63,981 nt of DNA, taken from contig SHXT01000007.1 of assembly GCA_009693175.1 (NCBI GenBank), positions 1 to 63,981 of the forward strand, in the 5' to 3' direction. The translations under genes and the position numbers were made by a program. Position 1 is the stretch's first letter, and every line of letters begins with the position of its first letter. Source of the stretch: Candidatus Methylopumilus sp. (GTDB taxonomy: Bacteria; Pseudomonadota; Gammaproteobacteria; Burkholderiales; Methylophilaceae). Positions 51,749 to 61,115 of this stretch are shown in pieces. A model generated the notes under the pieces. It saw nothing but the letters and a program-made list of their open reading frames with translations. It was not told the DNA's origin and made no database searches.

Positions 51749-52636
51749 TTAATGCGTGCGAGTCATAATTAATTCAGCAATTCCAGCTAAATAACAAGCT
51801 TTGTTCCCAAAAGGCTTTATTGAAGCCAAGGCTTTTTTATAATATGTAGTAGCAAGTTTCTTGGATTCAGAGATACCCAGTAAGGATACAAATGTAGATT
51901 TATTATCTTTTTCATCTTTTCCTGGTGTTTTGCCTAGTGTTTCTTGATTTGCTTCTTTATCAAGAATGTCATCTTTAATTTGAAACATAAGCCCAATAGA
52001 TCTTGAATAAGCATCGATTCTATCCAACGTATTTTTATCGCTATTATTTGAAGCCATTACCGCCATTAAGCATGAAGCATTAATAAGAGCACCTGTTTTA
52101 TATTGATGCATTGTTTCGAGTTCATTAAAAGAAATTTTTTTATTTGTATTCTTAATATCTAAAGCCTGTCCTTTTGCCATACCGTCGATTCCGATAGCAT
52201 TAGAAAAAATATGAATAATTTTTAATTGATTTTCAGGTTTAATAGAGAGTGATGGTGAAGATAAACATGAGAAAGCAAGTGATTGAAGTGCATCGCCAGC
52301 AAGAAGCGCTGTGTTTTCACCGAATTTCTTATGACAGGATAATTTTCCTCGCCTCAAATCATCATTATCCATGCAGGGCATATCATCATGAACTAATGAA
52401 TAAGCATGCAAAAATTCAACGGCACATATAATTTTTTCAATAGTCATTAAATCTAACTCAACAATTTCTGCAATAGCAAATACAAGTATTGATCGTATTC
52501 TTTTCCCGCCGTTAAGAATGCTATATCTTATAGCTTCATTTAAATCAGATTCATTATTGGGTTGAGGTAAATTTTTTTCGAGCAGAGACTCAATAAGTAC
52601 TTGTTTTTTAGGAAGCCACTCATGAAAACTATTCAT
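51749..52636 (-). CDS. ispA: Farnesyl diphosphate (geranyltranstransferase) synthase
   Basis: A 295-residue prenyltransferase (E. coli IspA 299). The first aspartate motif DDMPCMDNDD and second DDILD are present with GGKRIRSILVFAIAE. It builds farnesyl diphosphate used by IspB. The frame is open to a TTG at 52657; I prefer the ATG at 52636, which overlaps the xseB stop by eight bases. The xseB-ispA-dxs order is conserved. Confidence 0.95.
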   Translation of the reverse strand: MNSFHEWLPKKQVLIESLLEKNLPQPNNESDLNEAIRYSILNGGKRIRSILVFAIAEIVELDLMTIEKIICAVEFLHAYSLVHDDMPCMDNDDLRRGKLSCHKKFGENTALLAGDALQSLAFSCLSSPSLSIKPENQLKIIHIFSNAIGIDGMAKGQALDIKNTNKKISFNELETMHQYKTGALINASCLMAVMASNNSDKNTLDRIDAYSRSIGLMFQIKDDILDKEANQETLGKTPGKDEKDNKSTFVSLLGISESKKLATTYYKKALASIKPFGNKACYLAGIAELIMTRTH

Positions 52637-52847
52637 CAGAAGGTTTGAATTGCTCAAGTTTATTTTCTGAAGAAAGCATCAAAATTTTCTGTTCAATTTC
52701 TTTGAGGGAATCTTGGCATAGCTGAAGTAGAAGGATACCTTTTTCGTAGGATTTGATTGAATCTTCAAGAGTCATATCACCTTGTTCCATTTTTGTCACA
52801 ATAGACTCAAGTTCTTTAAGATTTGTTTCGAGTGAGTTTTTATTCAT
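52629..52847 (-). CDS. xseB: Exodeoxyribonuclease VII small subunit
   Basis: A 72-residue helical protein (E. coli XseB 80). FELNLKELESIVTKMEQGDM-like sequence (here LETNLKELESIVTKMEQGDM) and LEDSIKSYEKGILL are the family core. It joins XseA in the nuclease that degrades single-stranded DNA. xseA is not in the window. It overlaps ispA and follows the esterase gene by nine bases. Confidence 0.94.
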   Translation of the reverse strand: MNKNSLETNLKELESIVTKMEQGDMTLEDSIKSYEKGILLLQLCQDSLKEIEQKILMLSSENKLEQFKPSDE

Positions 52848-52856
52848 AAAAATTAT

Positions 52857-53507
52857 TTATTTATTAAGTGATTGATTGAAAAAAATTGATAAATCATCAA
52901 TTTCTTTTTCACATATCTCATGTCCCATTTCATATTTTTCAAAATTCGTAGAATTAAACTTATTTGATAGCTTTTCGAAAGAATTATTAGCAATTGTTAT
53001 ATTTATAACATTATCATATAGACCATGAGCCATAAAGATAGGGATGTTTATTAAATCATTTTGTATGGGATTTAAAAGTTTTTCTTTTAAAGGGAGATAG
53101 CCTGATAATGCTGCTATACCGCCTAATTTTTTTTGATATCTCAATCCTAGATAAAAACTCATTACAGCACCCTGAGAAAATCCCCCGATAATAATTTTGT
53201 TAGAGTCGATTCCAAGTGATATTTGTTCTTCAATCAATTGATAAATAAATACACTTGATCTTTTCATACCTATTTCATCCTCATCTTTTTCTAAGGATAG
53301 ATCGTATAAATCATACCAAGCTCTCATTTCAAAACCTTGATTAATTGTTATTGGCTGATAAGTCGCATGAGGTAAGATAAATCGTATTTTATTAAATTGG
53401 AGTCTTGTGAATATTTCTTGAAAATCAAATCCATCAGCCCCTAGGCCATGAAGAAATATTACTGAGCCTATAGGCGGCCCTTTACTATCAATAATAATAG
53501 GAGTCAT
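52857..53507 (-). CDS. Carboxylesterase/phospholipase family hydrolase
   Basis: A 216-residue alpha/beta hydrolase of the carboxylesterase II type. FLHGLGADGFDF carries the oxyanion loop, GGFSQGAVMSFYLGL the nucleophile serine, AHGLYDNVI the aspartate and GHEICEKEI the histidine. The cytoplasmic family cleaves short acyl esters; the physiological substrate is unknown. It is the first gene of the xseB-ispA-dxs run, isolated from mxaD by a terminator. Confidence 0.88.
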   Translation of the reverse strand: MTPIIIDSKGPPIGSVIFLHGLGADGFDFQEIFTRLQFNKIRFILPHATYQPITINQGFEMRAWYDLYDLSLEKDEDEIGMKRSSVFIYQLIEEQISLGIDSNKIIIGGFSQGAVMSFYLGLRYQKKLGGIAALSGYLPLKEKLLNPIQNDLINIPIFMAHGLYDNVINITIANNSFEKLSNKFNSTNFEKYEMGHEICEKEIDDLSIFFNQSLNK

Positions 53508-53511
53508 AAAT

Positions 53512-53541
53512 AAAAAAAGCAGAATTTTATTCTGCTTTTTT
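53512..53541. terminator. Bidirectional-looking terminator after the mxaD-like gene
   Basis: AAAAAGCAGAAT (53514-53525) pairs perfectly with ATTCTGCTTTTT (53529-53540) around a three-base loop. A-rich and T-rich ends make it terminator-like on both strands; the relevant reading is minus, ending the mxaD-like transcript 15 bases after its stop. Confidence 0.85.
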
Positions 53542-53555
53542 ATACATAAATTATC

Positions 53556-54077
53556 TTATTTTGATTCAGCTAATTTTTTAAGTGCTGGAAGGCCTGCATC
53601 ATAAATTTCATTTACAGCTTTCAGTGCTGATTCGTCGTCTTGACCTGCTGGAATGGGGGGGTTGAGTTTGTAAACTCTATAAAAACGACCCACCCAAGTT
53701 ACGTTAGATTCATTAGGATTAGAGCCTTTTGTAACAACGATAAATGAATTGTAGTCAGCTACAGGTACTGCACCTTCTACGATCTCGTATTTAAGCTTCA
53801 TAGCTTCGTCATCAATACCCTTGAGTCTTTCAATGACTTTGCCACCTGACTTCAATGTAAGCGTTCTTAATGTATCTTCACCTTTTTTTTCTACCTTGAT
53901 ATCAATTATAAGAGGTTCCCATTTCTGAAAACCACCAAAATCCTTAACAATAGCCCAGACTTTGTCTGGTGAGGCGCTGATCGTAATTGATTTTTCAACT
54001 TTTTGAGGCGATGGACCGTGAGCAAATACGCTGAAAGATATAAAAATAAGGAAAATACCGGTAATAATTTTTTTCAT
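53556..54077 (-). CDS. mxaD: MxaD-like SRPBCC family protein (methanol oxidation)
   Basis: A 173-residue exported protein. A signal peptide (about 1-19, ending VFAHG) precedes an SRPBCC/polyketide-cyclase-like domain with SPDKVWAIVKDFGGFQKWEP and YNSFIVVTKG. MxaD in Methylophilus assists electron transfer from methanol dehydrogenase to cytochrome cL. Here no dehydrogenase gene is adjacent; the neighbour is a beta-propeller lipoprotein. Its upstream gap carries TATAAT (minus, 54118-54113) and AAGG before the ATG, so it likely has its own promoter. A generic SRPBCC role cannot be excluded. Confidence 0.8.
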   Translation of the reverse strand: MKKIITGIFLIFISFSVFAHGPSPQKVEKSITISASPDKVWAIVKDFGGFQKWEPLIIDIKVEKKGEDTLRTLTLKSGGKVIERLKGIDDEAMKLKYEIVEGAVPVADYNSFIVVTKGSNPNESNVTWVGRFYRVYKLNPPIPAGQDDESALKAVNEIYDAGLPALKKLAESK

Positions 54078-54138
54078 TTTAATAAGACCTTTGGTGTTTA
54101 ATTAACCTGCTAATTATAAATTGTTTTTCTCTATAAAC

Positions 54139-55077
54139 TTAGTCAATTTTAATAAATTGACCAAACGAACGACTTTGTTTACCTGTTTTAATTTCATATA
54201 AGTACTCTTGTTTAACTAGATCTATAATAGAAATAGAATCACTTCTCCAATTTGAAGTTATTAGTAAATTATTTATTTCGTCAATATCAATGCCTTCTGG
54301 ATTTCCGCCCACTTTAATTTTTTTGATTTCTTTTTTCTTTTTCAGATCAACGACACTGATATCGTCATCTTGAGTATTCGTAACAAAAATAAATTGATTT
54401 TTAACATCAGATACCACCCCGTAAGGATGATCTCCAACTTTAATTGTTTCCAAGTTAAACGTATTGGTATCTACTATAGATATTGAATTATCCAAAACAT
54501 TCACAACAAAAAGTAAGTCTTTTCTAAAAAATATACCATAAGGGTGATTTCCTACTTTAATCTTTTTGATGAGACTTAAATCAAATTGGTTATATATTTC
54601 AATGGTATTTTCATCACGATTAGAAATAAAAAGATACTTACCCTTATTGTCACAAATCATCCCGGACGGAGATTTCCCTACAGTTATTTTTTTAAAGACT
54701 GTTAAAGATTTCGTTTCGATAATAAAAATTTCATTATTAACCCAATCGCTGACATAGATGTAATCTTCATAAGTCGATTTGGTTATTCCGACAGGCGTCC
54801 CACCAACTTTTATTTTTTTTATTAAGTTATTTTTATGAAGGTCTAAAACATCAACAGAACCATCATTGGCATTCGTAATAAACCCATAAGACTGCTTTAA
54901 AGAAATAGCAATACCTACAGGGCCTTTGCCGACAGTAATTTCGTGTGTAACTTTTTTATTTTTAATATCAACAACACTCACTGTGTCAGACCCCTGATTG
55001 GTGATATAAGCAATCGGTAAACTTGAGCATGCGCTAAGCAACAGATATAAAATAAGTAAAAGAATATTTTTATGCAT
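54139..55077 (-). CDS. YVTN-type seven-bladed beta-propeller lipoprotein
   Basis: A 312-residue protein with a lipoprotein signal (LLLSAC, lipidated Cys17). Seven repeats of about 42 residues each contain a (I/V)xVGxxPxG-type turn: VGKGPVGI, VGGTPVGI, VGKSPSGM, VGNHPYGI, VGDHPYGV, VGGNPEGI and a divergent TGKQSRSF. This predicts a seven-bladed YVTN beta-propeller on a membrane anchor. Related propellers occur near PQQ dehydrogenase genes. It lies 61 bases upstream of the mxaD-like gene on the same strand. The ligand is unknown. Confidence 0.87.
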   Translation of the reverse strand: MHKNILLLILYLLLSACSSLPIAYITNQGSDTVSVVDIKNKKVTHEITVGKGPVGIAISLKQSYGFITNANDGSVDVLDLHKNNLIKKIKVGGTPVGITKSTYEDYIYVSDWVNNEIFIIETKSLTVFKKITVGKSPSGMICDNKGKYLFISNRDENTIEIYNQFDLSLIKKIKVGNHPYGIFFRKDLLFVVNVLDNSISIVDTNTFNLETIKVGDHPYGVVSDVKNQFIFVTNTQDDDISVVDLKKKKEIKKIKVGGNPEGIDIDEINNLLITSNWRSDSISIIDLVKQEYLYEIKTGKQSRSFGQFIKID

Positions 55078-55175
55078 TATAATTTTAGTTTTTTCGTAAT
55101 AGATTCTAGCTTTAATTAGGGCTTTTATTTAAACTAAATCTATGAATAAATTAAAGAAATTCTTAAGGTAGATTC

Positions 55176-55649
55176 ATGATTGATAAAGATGGCTATCGTC
55201 CAAATGTTGGCATTGTAATTTGTAATGCTGATAATCAAGTTTTTTGGGCCAAGCGTGCACAAGAGCATGCATGGCAATTTCCACAAGGGGGCATTCAAAG
55301 GGGAGAAAGTCCAGAAGAAGCAATGTATCGAGAACTTATGGAAGAGGTCGGGTTAAAACCGCATCATGTCCAAATACTTGGTCGAACTAAACATTGGTTA
55401 AAATATGAAGTGCCTTCCCAATGGGTTCGAAGAGATTATAAAGGAACTTATAAAGGCCAAAAACAAATATGGTATCTCTTGAGAATGAAGGGAGAAGATA
55501 CGGATATTTTTTTAAGAAATACCAAAAAACCTGAGTTTGATGCATGGCGGTGGCATGATTACTGGATGCCTCTAAATGAAGTGATCGAATTTAAGAGAAA
55601 TGTGTATCGGTTAGCCTTAAACGAACTTCGTTCGTTTGTAGATAGTTAA
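55176..55649 (+). CDS. rppH: RNA pyrophosphohydrolase
   Basis: A 157-residue Nudix hydrolase (E. coli RppH 176). The Nudix box spans residues 38-60 (GG at 38-39, REL and EE in the 52-57 region), preceded by WQFPQG. RppH removes pyrophosphate from mRNA 5' ends and triggers decay. [11 protein letters not shown] is the standard N-terminus. AAGG precedes the ATG. It ends one base before the convergent psd stop and carries an 8-bp hairpin in its last codons. Confidence 0.95.
   Translation: MIDKDGYRPNVGIVICNADNQVFWAKRAQEHAWQFPQGGIQRGESPEEAMYRELMEEVGLKPHHVQILGRTKHWLKYEVPSQWVRRDYKGTYKGQKQIWYLLRMKGEDTDIFLRNTKKPEFDAWRWHDYWMPLNEVIEFKRNVYRLALNELRSFVDS
55619..55637. repeat. Perfect 8-bp hairpin in the last codons of rppH
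   Basis: AAACGAAC (55619-55626) pairs with GTTCGTTT (55630-55637) around TTC. A run of T residues follows only after 17 bases (55654-55660), inside the convergent psd end. It may serve as a non-canonical 3' end signal for rppH. Confidence 0.4.
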
Positions 55650-55650
55650 A

Positions 55651-56295
55651 TTATTTTTTTAATTCAGCGATAATCGTTTCACCGTTAAAAACCTTTTCAC
55701 CTAAAGTAACTTTTATCTTTGAATCGGTAGGGAGGTATAAGTCAACTCGTGAACCAAATCTTATAAAACCATATCTTTCACCTACTTTCAATATATCCCC
55801 TTTGTTGGCATAACATAAAATTCTTCTCGCAATCAAACCTGCAATTTGAACGCATGTAATATCAAAGCCTTCTTTAGTTTTTAGGTGAAGTGCACATCTT
55901 TCATTTTCCAAGGAGGCTTTTGATAATGTAGCATTTAAAAATTTGCCAGGGAAATACCATTTATTCATAATAGTTGATTTGATGGGAGTTTTGTTTGAAT
56001 GAACATTGAATACATTCATAAAAACACTTACTTTAATAGCGCGCCGATTAAGATATTCATCCTTACATTTTTCAATTACAATTACCTTGCCATCCGCTGC
56101 TGAAATTACCATATTCTTCTTGGAAGGCGTATTCCTTTTTGGATCTCTAAAAAATTGCAGGATAAATAAAGAAATAGCCCAAAGTGGAATTGACCATAAA
56201 GCACATATACTAAATATTAGAGCTGATATCGCGATTGAGCCTGCCAAGAAAGGCCAGCCTTCTTTTGCAATGATAGGGTAAGTGTTTTTTACCAT
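55651..56295 (-). CDS. psd: Phosphatidylserine decarboxylase, short form
   Basis: A 214-residue proenzyme of the short Psd-B class, about two-thirds the length of E. coli Psd. Two hydrophobic segments lie in residues 15-48. ADGKVI, the FMNVFNVHSNKTP segment and the self-cleavage region RFGSRVDLYLP, with serine as the future pyruvoyl group, are clear. It makes phosphatidylethanolamine at the inner membrane. It lies five bases after ilvC, the usual ilvC-psd linkage. Confidence 0.93.
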   Translation of the reverse strand: MVKNTYPIIAKEGWPFLAGSIAISALIFSICALWSIPLWAISLFILQFFRDPKRNTPSKKNMVISAADGKVIVIEKCKDEYLNRRAIKVSVFMNVFNVHSNKTPIKSTIMNKWYFPGKFLNATLSKASLENERCALHLKTKEGFDITCVQIAGLIARRILCYANKGDILKVGERYGFIRFGSRVDLYLPTDSKIKVTLGEKVFNGETIIAELKK

Positions 56296-56300
56296 TAAAA

Positions 56301-57326
<1,026 letters not shown>

Positions 57327-57337
57327 TCAGTTTTAAT

Positions 57338-57829
57338 TTATACTTTTAAAATTCTATCACCGCGTCCAATTCCTGACGCTCCAGTTCTCACTGTTTCTAA
57401 AATAGCTGCCTTATCAATGCTTTCAATATAAGCATCTAATTTACTAGAAGATCCTGTTATCTCAATAGTAAAAGAACTATCAGAAACATCGATAATCCTT
57501 CCTCTAAAGATATCGCACATTCTTTTCATTTCATCGCGATATTGAGCATTTGCTTTTACTTTAACAATCATCAATTCTCGCTCAATGAAACGACCATCAT
57601 TAAGATCTAGCACCTTTACAACATCGATTAATTTATTAAGTTGTTTAATGATTTGCTCAATAATTTCATCTGATCCGGAAGTTACAATTGTCATTCTTGA
57701 AAGTGTGGGATCTTCCGTAGGCGCAACGGTTAAGGATTCAATGTTATAGCCTCTGGCAGAGAACAAGCCTGAAACTCTAGATAATGCACCAGATTCATTT
57801 TCCATTAAGAGAGAAATGATGTGTCTCAT
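57338..57829 (-). CDS. ilvH: Acetolactate synthase regulatory subunit
   Basis: A 163-residue ACT-domain protein, the same length as E. coli IlvH. MRHIISLLMENESGALSRVSG and the glycine-rich valine-binding residues of the first ACT domain lead, followed by a second ACT-like domain ending SGIGRGDRIL. It stabilises the catalytic subunit and gives valine feedback. Its start abuts the ilvI stop. Confidence 0.97.
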   Translation of the reverse strand: MRHIISLLMENESGALSRVSGLFSARGYNIESLTVAPTEDPTLSRMTIVTSGSDEIIEQIIKQLNKLIDVVKVLDLNDGRFIERELMIVKVKANAQYRDEMKRMCDIFRGRIIDVSDSSFTIEITGSSSKLDAYIESIDKAAILETVRTGASGIGRGDRILKV

Positions 57830-59548
57830 TTAAAGATCCTCAGCAATGATCATTTCTGATAAGCCTTTTCCATTTGGAATCATTGGGAATACATTCTCTT
57901 TTTGGTCGGTAATAAAATCCATAAATACTAAACGTTCTTTAAGTTTATTACTGAAAGCTTCTTTTAATGCAGGCTCAACATCGCTCGGCTTCTCTATTTT
58001 CATGCCAACATGACCATAAGACTCAGCTAATTTTACAAAATCAGGAAGTGCTTCCATATAAGATTCTGCATAACGATTTCCATAAAAGAATTCTTGCCAC
58101 TGTCTTACCATACCCATATATCGATTATTGAGATTAATAATCTTGATTGGCAAATGAAATTGTTTGCAGGTAGATAATTCTTGTATACACATTTGTATAG
58201 AAGCTTCCCCTGTTACACAGGCAACTTTTGCATCGGGGTGTGCTAATTGAGTTCCCATTGCATAAGGTAATCCAACGCCCATTGTTCCCAGACCTCCTGA
58301 ATTAATCCATCTCCTAGGTTTATCAAATGGATAATATTGAGCAGCCCACATTTGGTGCTGGCCTACATCAGAAGTTACAAATGCATCACCTTTTGTTACT
58401 TTATGCAGCGTTTGAATAACAAACTGAGGCTTAATAAGTTGCTTGTCATTTTTAAAGCTTAAGCAGTTCATTGATCTCCACTGTTCAATTTCCTTAAACC
58501 AGTTTTTAAGAGAAATATTTTGCTTTATTTTTTCTTTCGACAAAAGATCGTTAAGATCATTAAGTACTGATATAACATCTCCAACAATAGGAATATTTAT
58601 CTTAACTCTTTTGGATATTGAAGACGGATCAATGTCTATATGAACAATTGTTTTTGGTTTCGATAAAAAATGTTCTGGGTTACCAATAACCCTATCATCG
58701 AAGCGAGCGCCAACTGCTAATAATACGTCACATTCTTGCATTGCCATATTAGCCTCATATGTGCCATGCATGCCTAGCATACCAAGAAATTGTTTATCAC
58801 TTGCTGGGAAGCCACCAAGGCCCATTAGCGTGCTTGTAATAGGAGATCCAATAGTACGAACAAATTTAGTTAATTGCGAAGAAGCGTTTCCAAGTACAAC
58901 ACCGCCACCTGAATATATCATCGGTCTTTTTGCACTTAAAAGAAGTGATAACGCCTTTTTAATTTGACCGCTATGACCTTTAATAATCGGATTATAAGAT
59001 CTTAAATGTACTGATTTTGGGTAATTAAATTCATATTTTTCAGCAGTGATATCTTTTGGGATATCTACCAGAACAGGACCAGGCCTTCCGCTTGACGCAA
59101 CATAAAAAGCTTTTTTAATTGTAGATGCAATATCTTTAATATCCTTAACTAAAAAATTATGTTTAACGCATGGACGTGTAATACCAACAGTATCGCATTC
59201 TTGAAAAGCGTCTTGTCCAATTGCATAAGTTGGAACTTGACCGCTAATAATTACTATAGGTATGGAATCCATATAAGCGGTAGCAATGCCTGTGACGGCA
59301 TTTGTAGCTCCAGGACCTGAAGTAACAAGAGCCACCCCAACTTTTCCAGTAGATCTTGCATAGGCGTCAGCGGCATGAACCGCTGCTTGTTCGTGACGAA
59401 CTAAAATATGCTTAAATTTATTTTGCTGAAAAACAGCATCATAAATATTAAGAACTGCGCCACCAGGATAACCAAAAACGAATTTGACTTTTTCCTCGTG
59501 AAGACAGCGAATAACAATTTCTGCTCCAGAAATGTAGTTTGAGCTCAT
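57830..59548 (-). CDS. ilvI: Acetolactate synthase catalytic subunit
   Basis: A 572-residue thiamine diphosphate enzyme (E. coli IlvI 574). Catalytic Glu53 lies in VRHEQAAVHAADAYAR; VTSGPGATNAVTGI and GDVISV to the GLGTMGVGLPYAMG region, with cofactor motif GEASIQMCIQEL and NNRYMGMVRQW, are clear. GEASIQ replaces the more usual GDGS/GDAS at the start of the cofactor motif. It begins the ilvIHC-psd operon behind a candidate operator at 59591-59619. Confidence 0.96.
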   Translation of the reverse strand: MSSNYISGAEIVIRCLHEEKVKFVFGYPGGAVLNIYDAVFQQNKFKHILVRHEQAAVHAADAYARSTGKVGVALVTSGPGATNAVTGIATAYMDSIPIVIISGQVPTYAIGQDAFQECDTVGITRPCVKHNFLVKDIKDIASTIKKAFYVASSGRPGPVLVDIPKDITAEKYEFNYPKSVHLRSYNPIIKGHSGQIKKALSLLLSAKRPMIYSGGGVVLGNASSQLTKFVRTIGSPITSTLMGLGGFPASDKQFLGMLGMHGTYEANMAMQECDVLLAVGARFDDRVIGNPEHFLSKPKTIVHIDIDPSSISKRVKINIPIVGDVISVLNDLNDLLSKEKIKQNISLKNWFKEIEQWRSMNCLSFKNDKQLIKPQFVIQTLHKVTKGDAFVTSDVGQHQMWAAQYYPFDKPRRWINSGGLGTMGVGLPYAMGTQLAHPDAKVACVTGEASIQMCIQELSTCKQFHLPIKIINLNNRYMGMVRQWQEFFYGNRYAESYMEALPDFVKLAESYGHVGMKIEKPSDVEPALKEAFSNKLKERLVFMDFITDQKENVFPMIPNGKGLSEMIIAEDL

Positions 59549-59590
59549 AGAATTCTTGATTGTAATTAATGAGATAGCTATAAAGCCTCA

Positions 59591-59619
59591 ACCTTAACGC
59601 TTTAAGCGTATTTGGTCAA
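59591..59619 (-). promoter_or_regulatory. Candidate promoter with palindromic spacer upstream of ilvI
   Basis: On the minus strand TTGACC (59619-59614) and a weak TAAGGT (59596-59591) are 17 bases apart. The spacer contains ACGCTTAAAGCGT (59609-59597), a 6-bp-arm palindrome directly next to the -10. The -35 begins two bases after the nadC stop. Such placement suits a repressor site, but the -10 is poor. Confidence 0.4.
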
Positions 59620-59621
59620 GT

Positions 59622-60488
59622 TTAGAGATTTTTAAAAGTCTCAATTTTCATAGATAAATCAATTGCTTTGATGTTTTTTGTGAGTGAACCTAGAGAAATT
59701 CTGTCTACGCCAGTAAGCGCAATTTTTTTAACATTTTTTAGTGTGATATTTCCTGACGCCTCGAGAACGGCTCTTCCTCCGTTAAGAAGCACGGCTTTTT
59801 TAAGATTTTTAATATTAAAGTTGTCTAATAATATATTCTTAAAGCCTAGTTTTATTACTTTTTCAAGTTGATTGAGCCTTTCAACCTCGATTTGTATGTT
59901 TTTATTCTTTGAATATTTCAATGCAAGTGGCAATAGATCATCCATTTTTTTTGAAGATTTAATATGATTTTCTTTGATAAGGATTTGATCATAAAGTCCG
60001 ATGCGCTGATTATTTCCACCTCCAATAGTAACAGCATATTTTTGTGCAATTCTTAAACCGGGGATAGTTTTGCGTGTGTCAAAAATTTTTGTATCTGTAT
60101 TTGAAATAGCTTTGACGTACTTGCAAGTAATAGTAGATGTGGCAGATAGGGTTTGTAAAAAATTAAGCGCCACTCGCTCACCGCTTAGAATTGATTTAAC
60201 TTTGCCGTAAATCTCACAAAGCCTCTGATTTTTTTTTACAATCTCACCTTCTCGAATAAACCACTTTATTTTGATTTTTGGGTCTAGCTTATGAAAAACA
60301 GAGTTGAACCAAGGAATGCCTGAAATTAAAGCTGATTCTTTGGATTTAACATATGCAATTGCAAATGATTTTTCATCAATTAATTGCGCAGATAAATCAA
60401 TTTCTCCTATATCTTCTTGAAGTGCCATTGCTACATTCTTATGAATGGCCTCGATCAAAGTTTTTTTATTTATTTTTGAGCTTTGCAT
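59622..60488 (-). CDS. nadC: Nicotinate-nucleotide pyrophosphorylase (QPRTase)
   Basis: A 288-residue enzyme (E. coli NadC 297) forming nicotinate mononucleotide from quinolinate. ERVALNFLQTLSATST, DTRKTIPGLRIAQKYAV and GGGNNQRIGLYDQILIKENH are diagnostic, and the barrel ends with LEASGNITLKNV and GVDRISLGSLT. I use the ATG at 60488; an upstream in-frame ATG at 60506 exists. The product feeds NadD (25552-26211). Confidence 0.96.
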   Translation of the reverse strand: MQSSKINKKTLIEAIHKNVAMALQEDIGEIDLSAQLIDEKSFAIAYVKSKESALISGIPWFNSVFHKLDPKIKIKWFIREGEIVKKNQRLCEIYGKVKSILSGERVALNFLQTLSATSTITCKYVKAISNTDTKIFDTRKTIPGLRIAQKYAVTIGGGNNQRIGLYDQILIKENHIKSSKKMDDLLPLALKYSKNKNIQIEVERLNQLEKVIKLGFKNILLDNFNIKNLKKAVLLNGGRAVLEASGNITLKNVKKIALTGVDRISLGSLTKNIKAIDLSMKIETFKNL

Positions 60489-60506
60489 AATGTAGAAGCT
60501 TATCAA

Positions 60507-60514
60507 ATTATAAT
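60507..60514. promoter_or_regulatory. Palindromic -10 element between nadC and the GST gene
   Basis: ATTATAAT gives TATAAT on both strands in the 54-base divergent gap. Matching -35 boxes are weak (CATAAT for plus, TTAATT for minus, each at 17 bases). It could start both transcripts, leaving leaders of roughly 22 bases (plus) and 12 bases (minus). Confidence 0.35.
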
Positions 60515-60542
60515 AAATTTAGTTTTTTAAATTAAGGAAAAA

Positions 60543-61115
60543 ATGAAACTCTTTTATTCAAACAATAGCCCTTATGCAAGAAAAATAAGAATTCTCATTG
60601 ATGAGAAAAAAGTTAATATTATTCTAGAGAAAGTTGTGCTAGCTGATAAAAATTGTCATATTAATGAATACAATCCTTTAGCCAAGGTCCCTACATTAGT
60701 AGCAAATGATGTGTCTATTTTCGATTCACCTGTTATAGCTGAATATATTGATTATAAAAGTGGCCCTTTTTATTTAATACCTATTGATTTTGATAAAAAG
60801 ATATTAGTAAAAAGATGGGAGGCTATTAATGATGGATTATGTGATGCTGCTGTAGTTATTATGTTAGAAAAACGTAGACCTACCTCAGGACAAAATTTTG
60901 ATGTTTTTGAGAAGCAAAAGAGTAAAATAAAATTAAGTCTGCAATGGCTTAATCAAGAAATGGAAGGTAAAAAATATTATTTAGAGGATACATTTTCATA
61001 CGCTGATATCGCAGCTGGCAGTGCATTAGGGTTCGTGAAATTAAGATATCCTGAAATTGACTTCAAAAATGAATATCTAAATTTACATCATCTATATGAA
61101 TTGCTTATGCAGTGA
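60543..61115 (+). CDS. Glutathione S-transferase family protein
   Basis: A 190-residue protein with a thioredoxin-like N-terminal domain ([27 protein letters not shown] with cis-proline, [11 protein letters not shown]) and a helical C-terminal domain ([14 protein letters not shown]). Ser9 or Tyr11 would be the glutathione-activating residue. A ribosome site AAGGA precedes the ATG. The substrate is unknown. Its end overlaps the convergent mnmA by 11 bases. Confidence 0.88.
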   Translation: MKLFYSNNSPYARKIRILIDEKKVNIILEKVVLADKNCHINEYNPLAKVPTLVANDVSIFDSPVIAEYIDYKSGPFYLIPIDFDKKILVKRWEAINDGLCDAAVVIMLEKRRPTSGQNFDVFEKQKSKIKLSLQWLNQEMEGKKYYLEDTFSYADIAAGSALGFVKLRYPEIDFKNEYLNLHHLYELLMQ

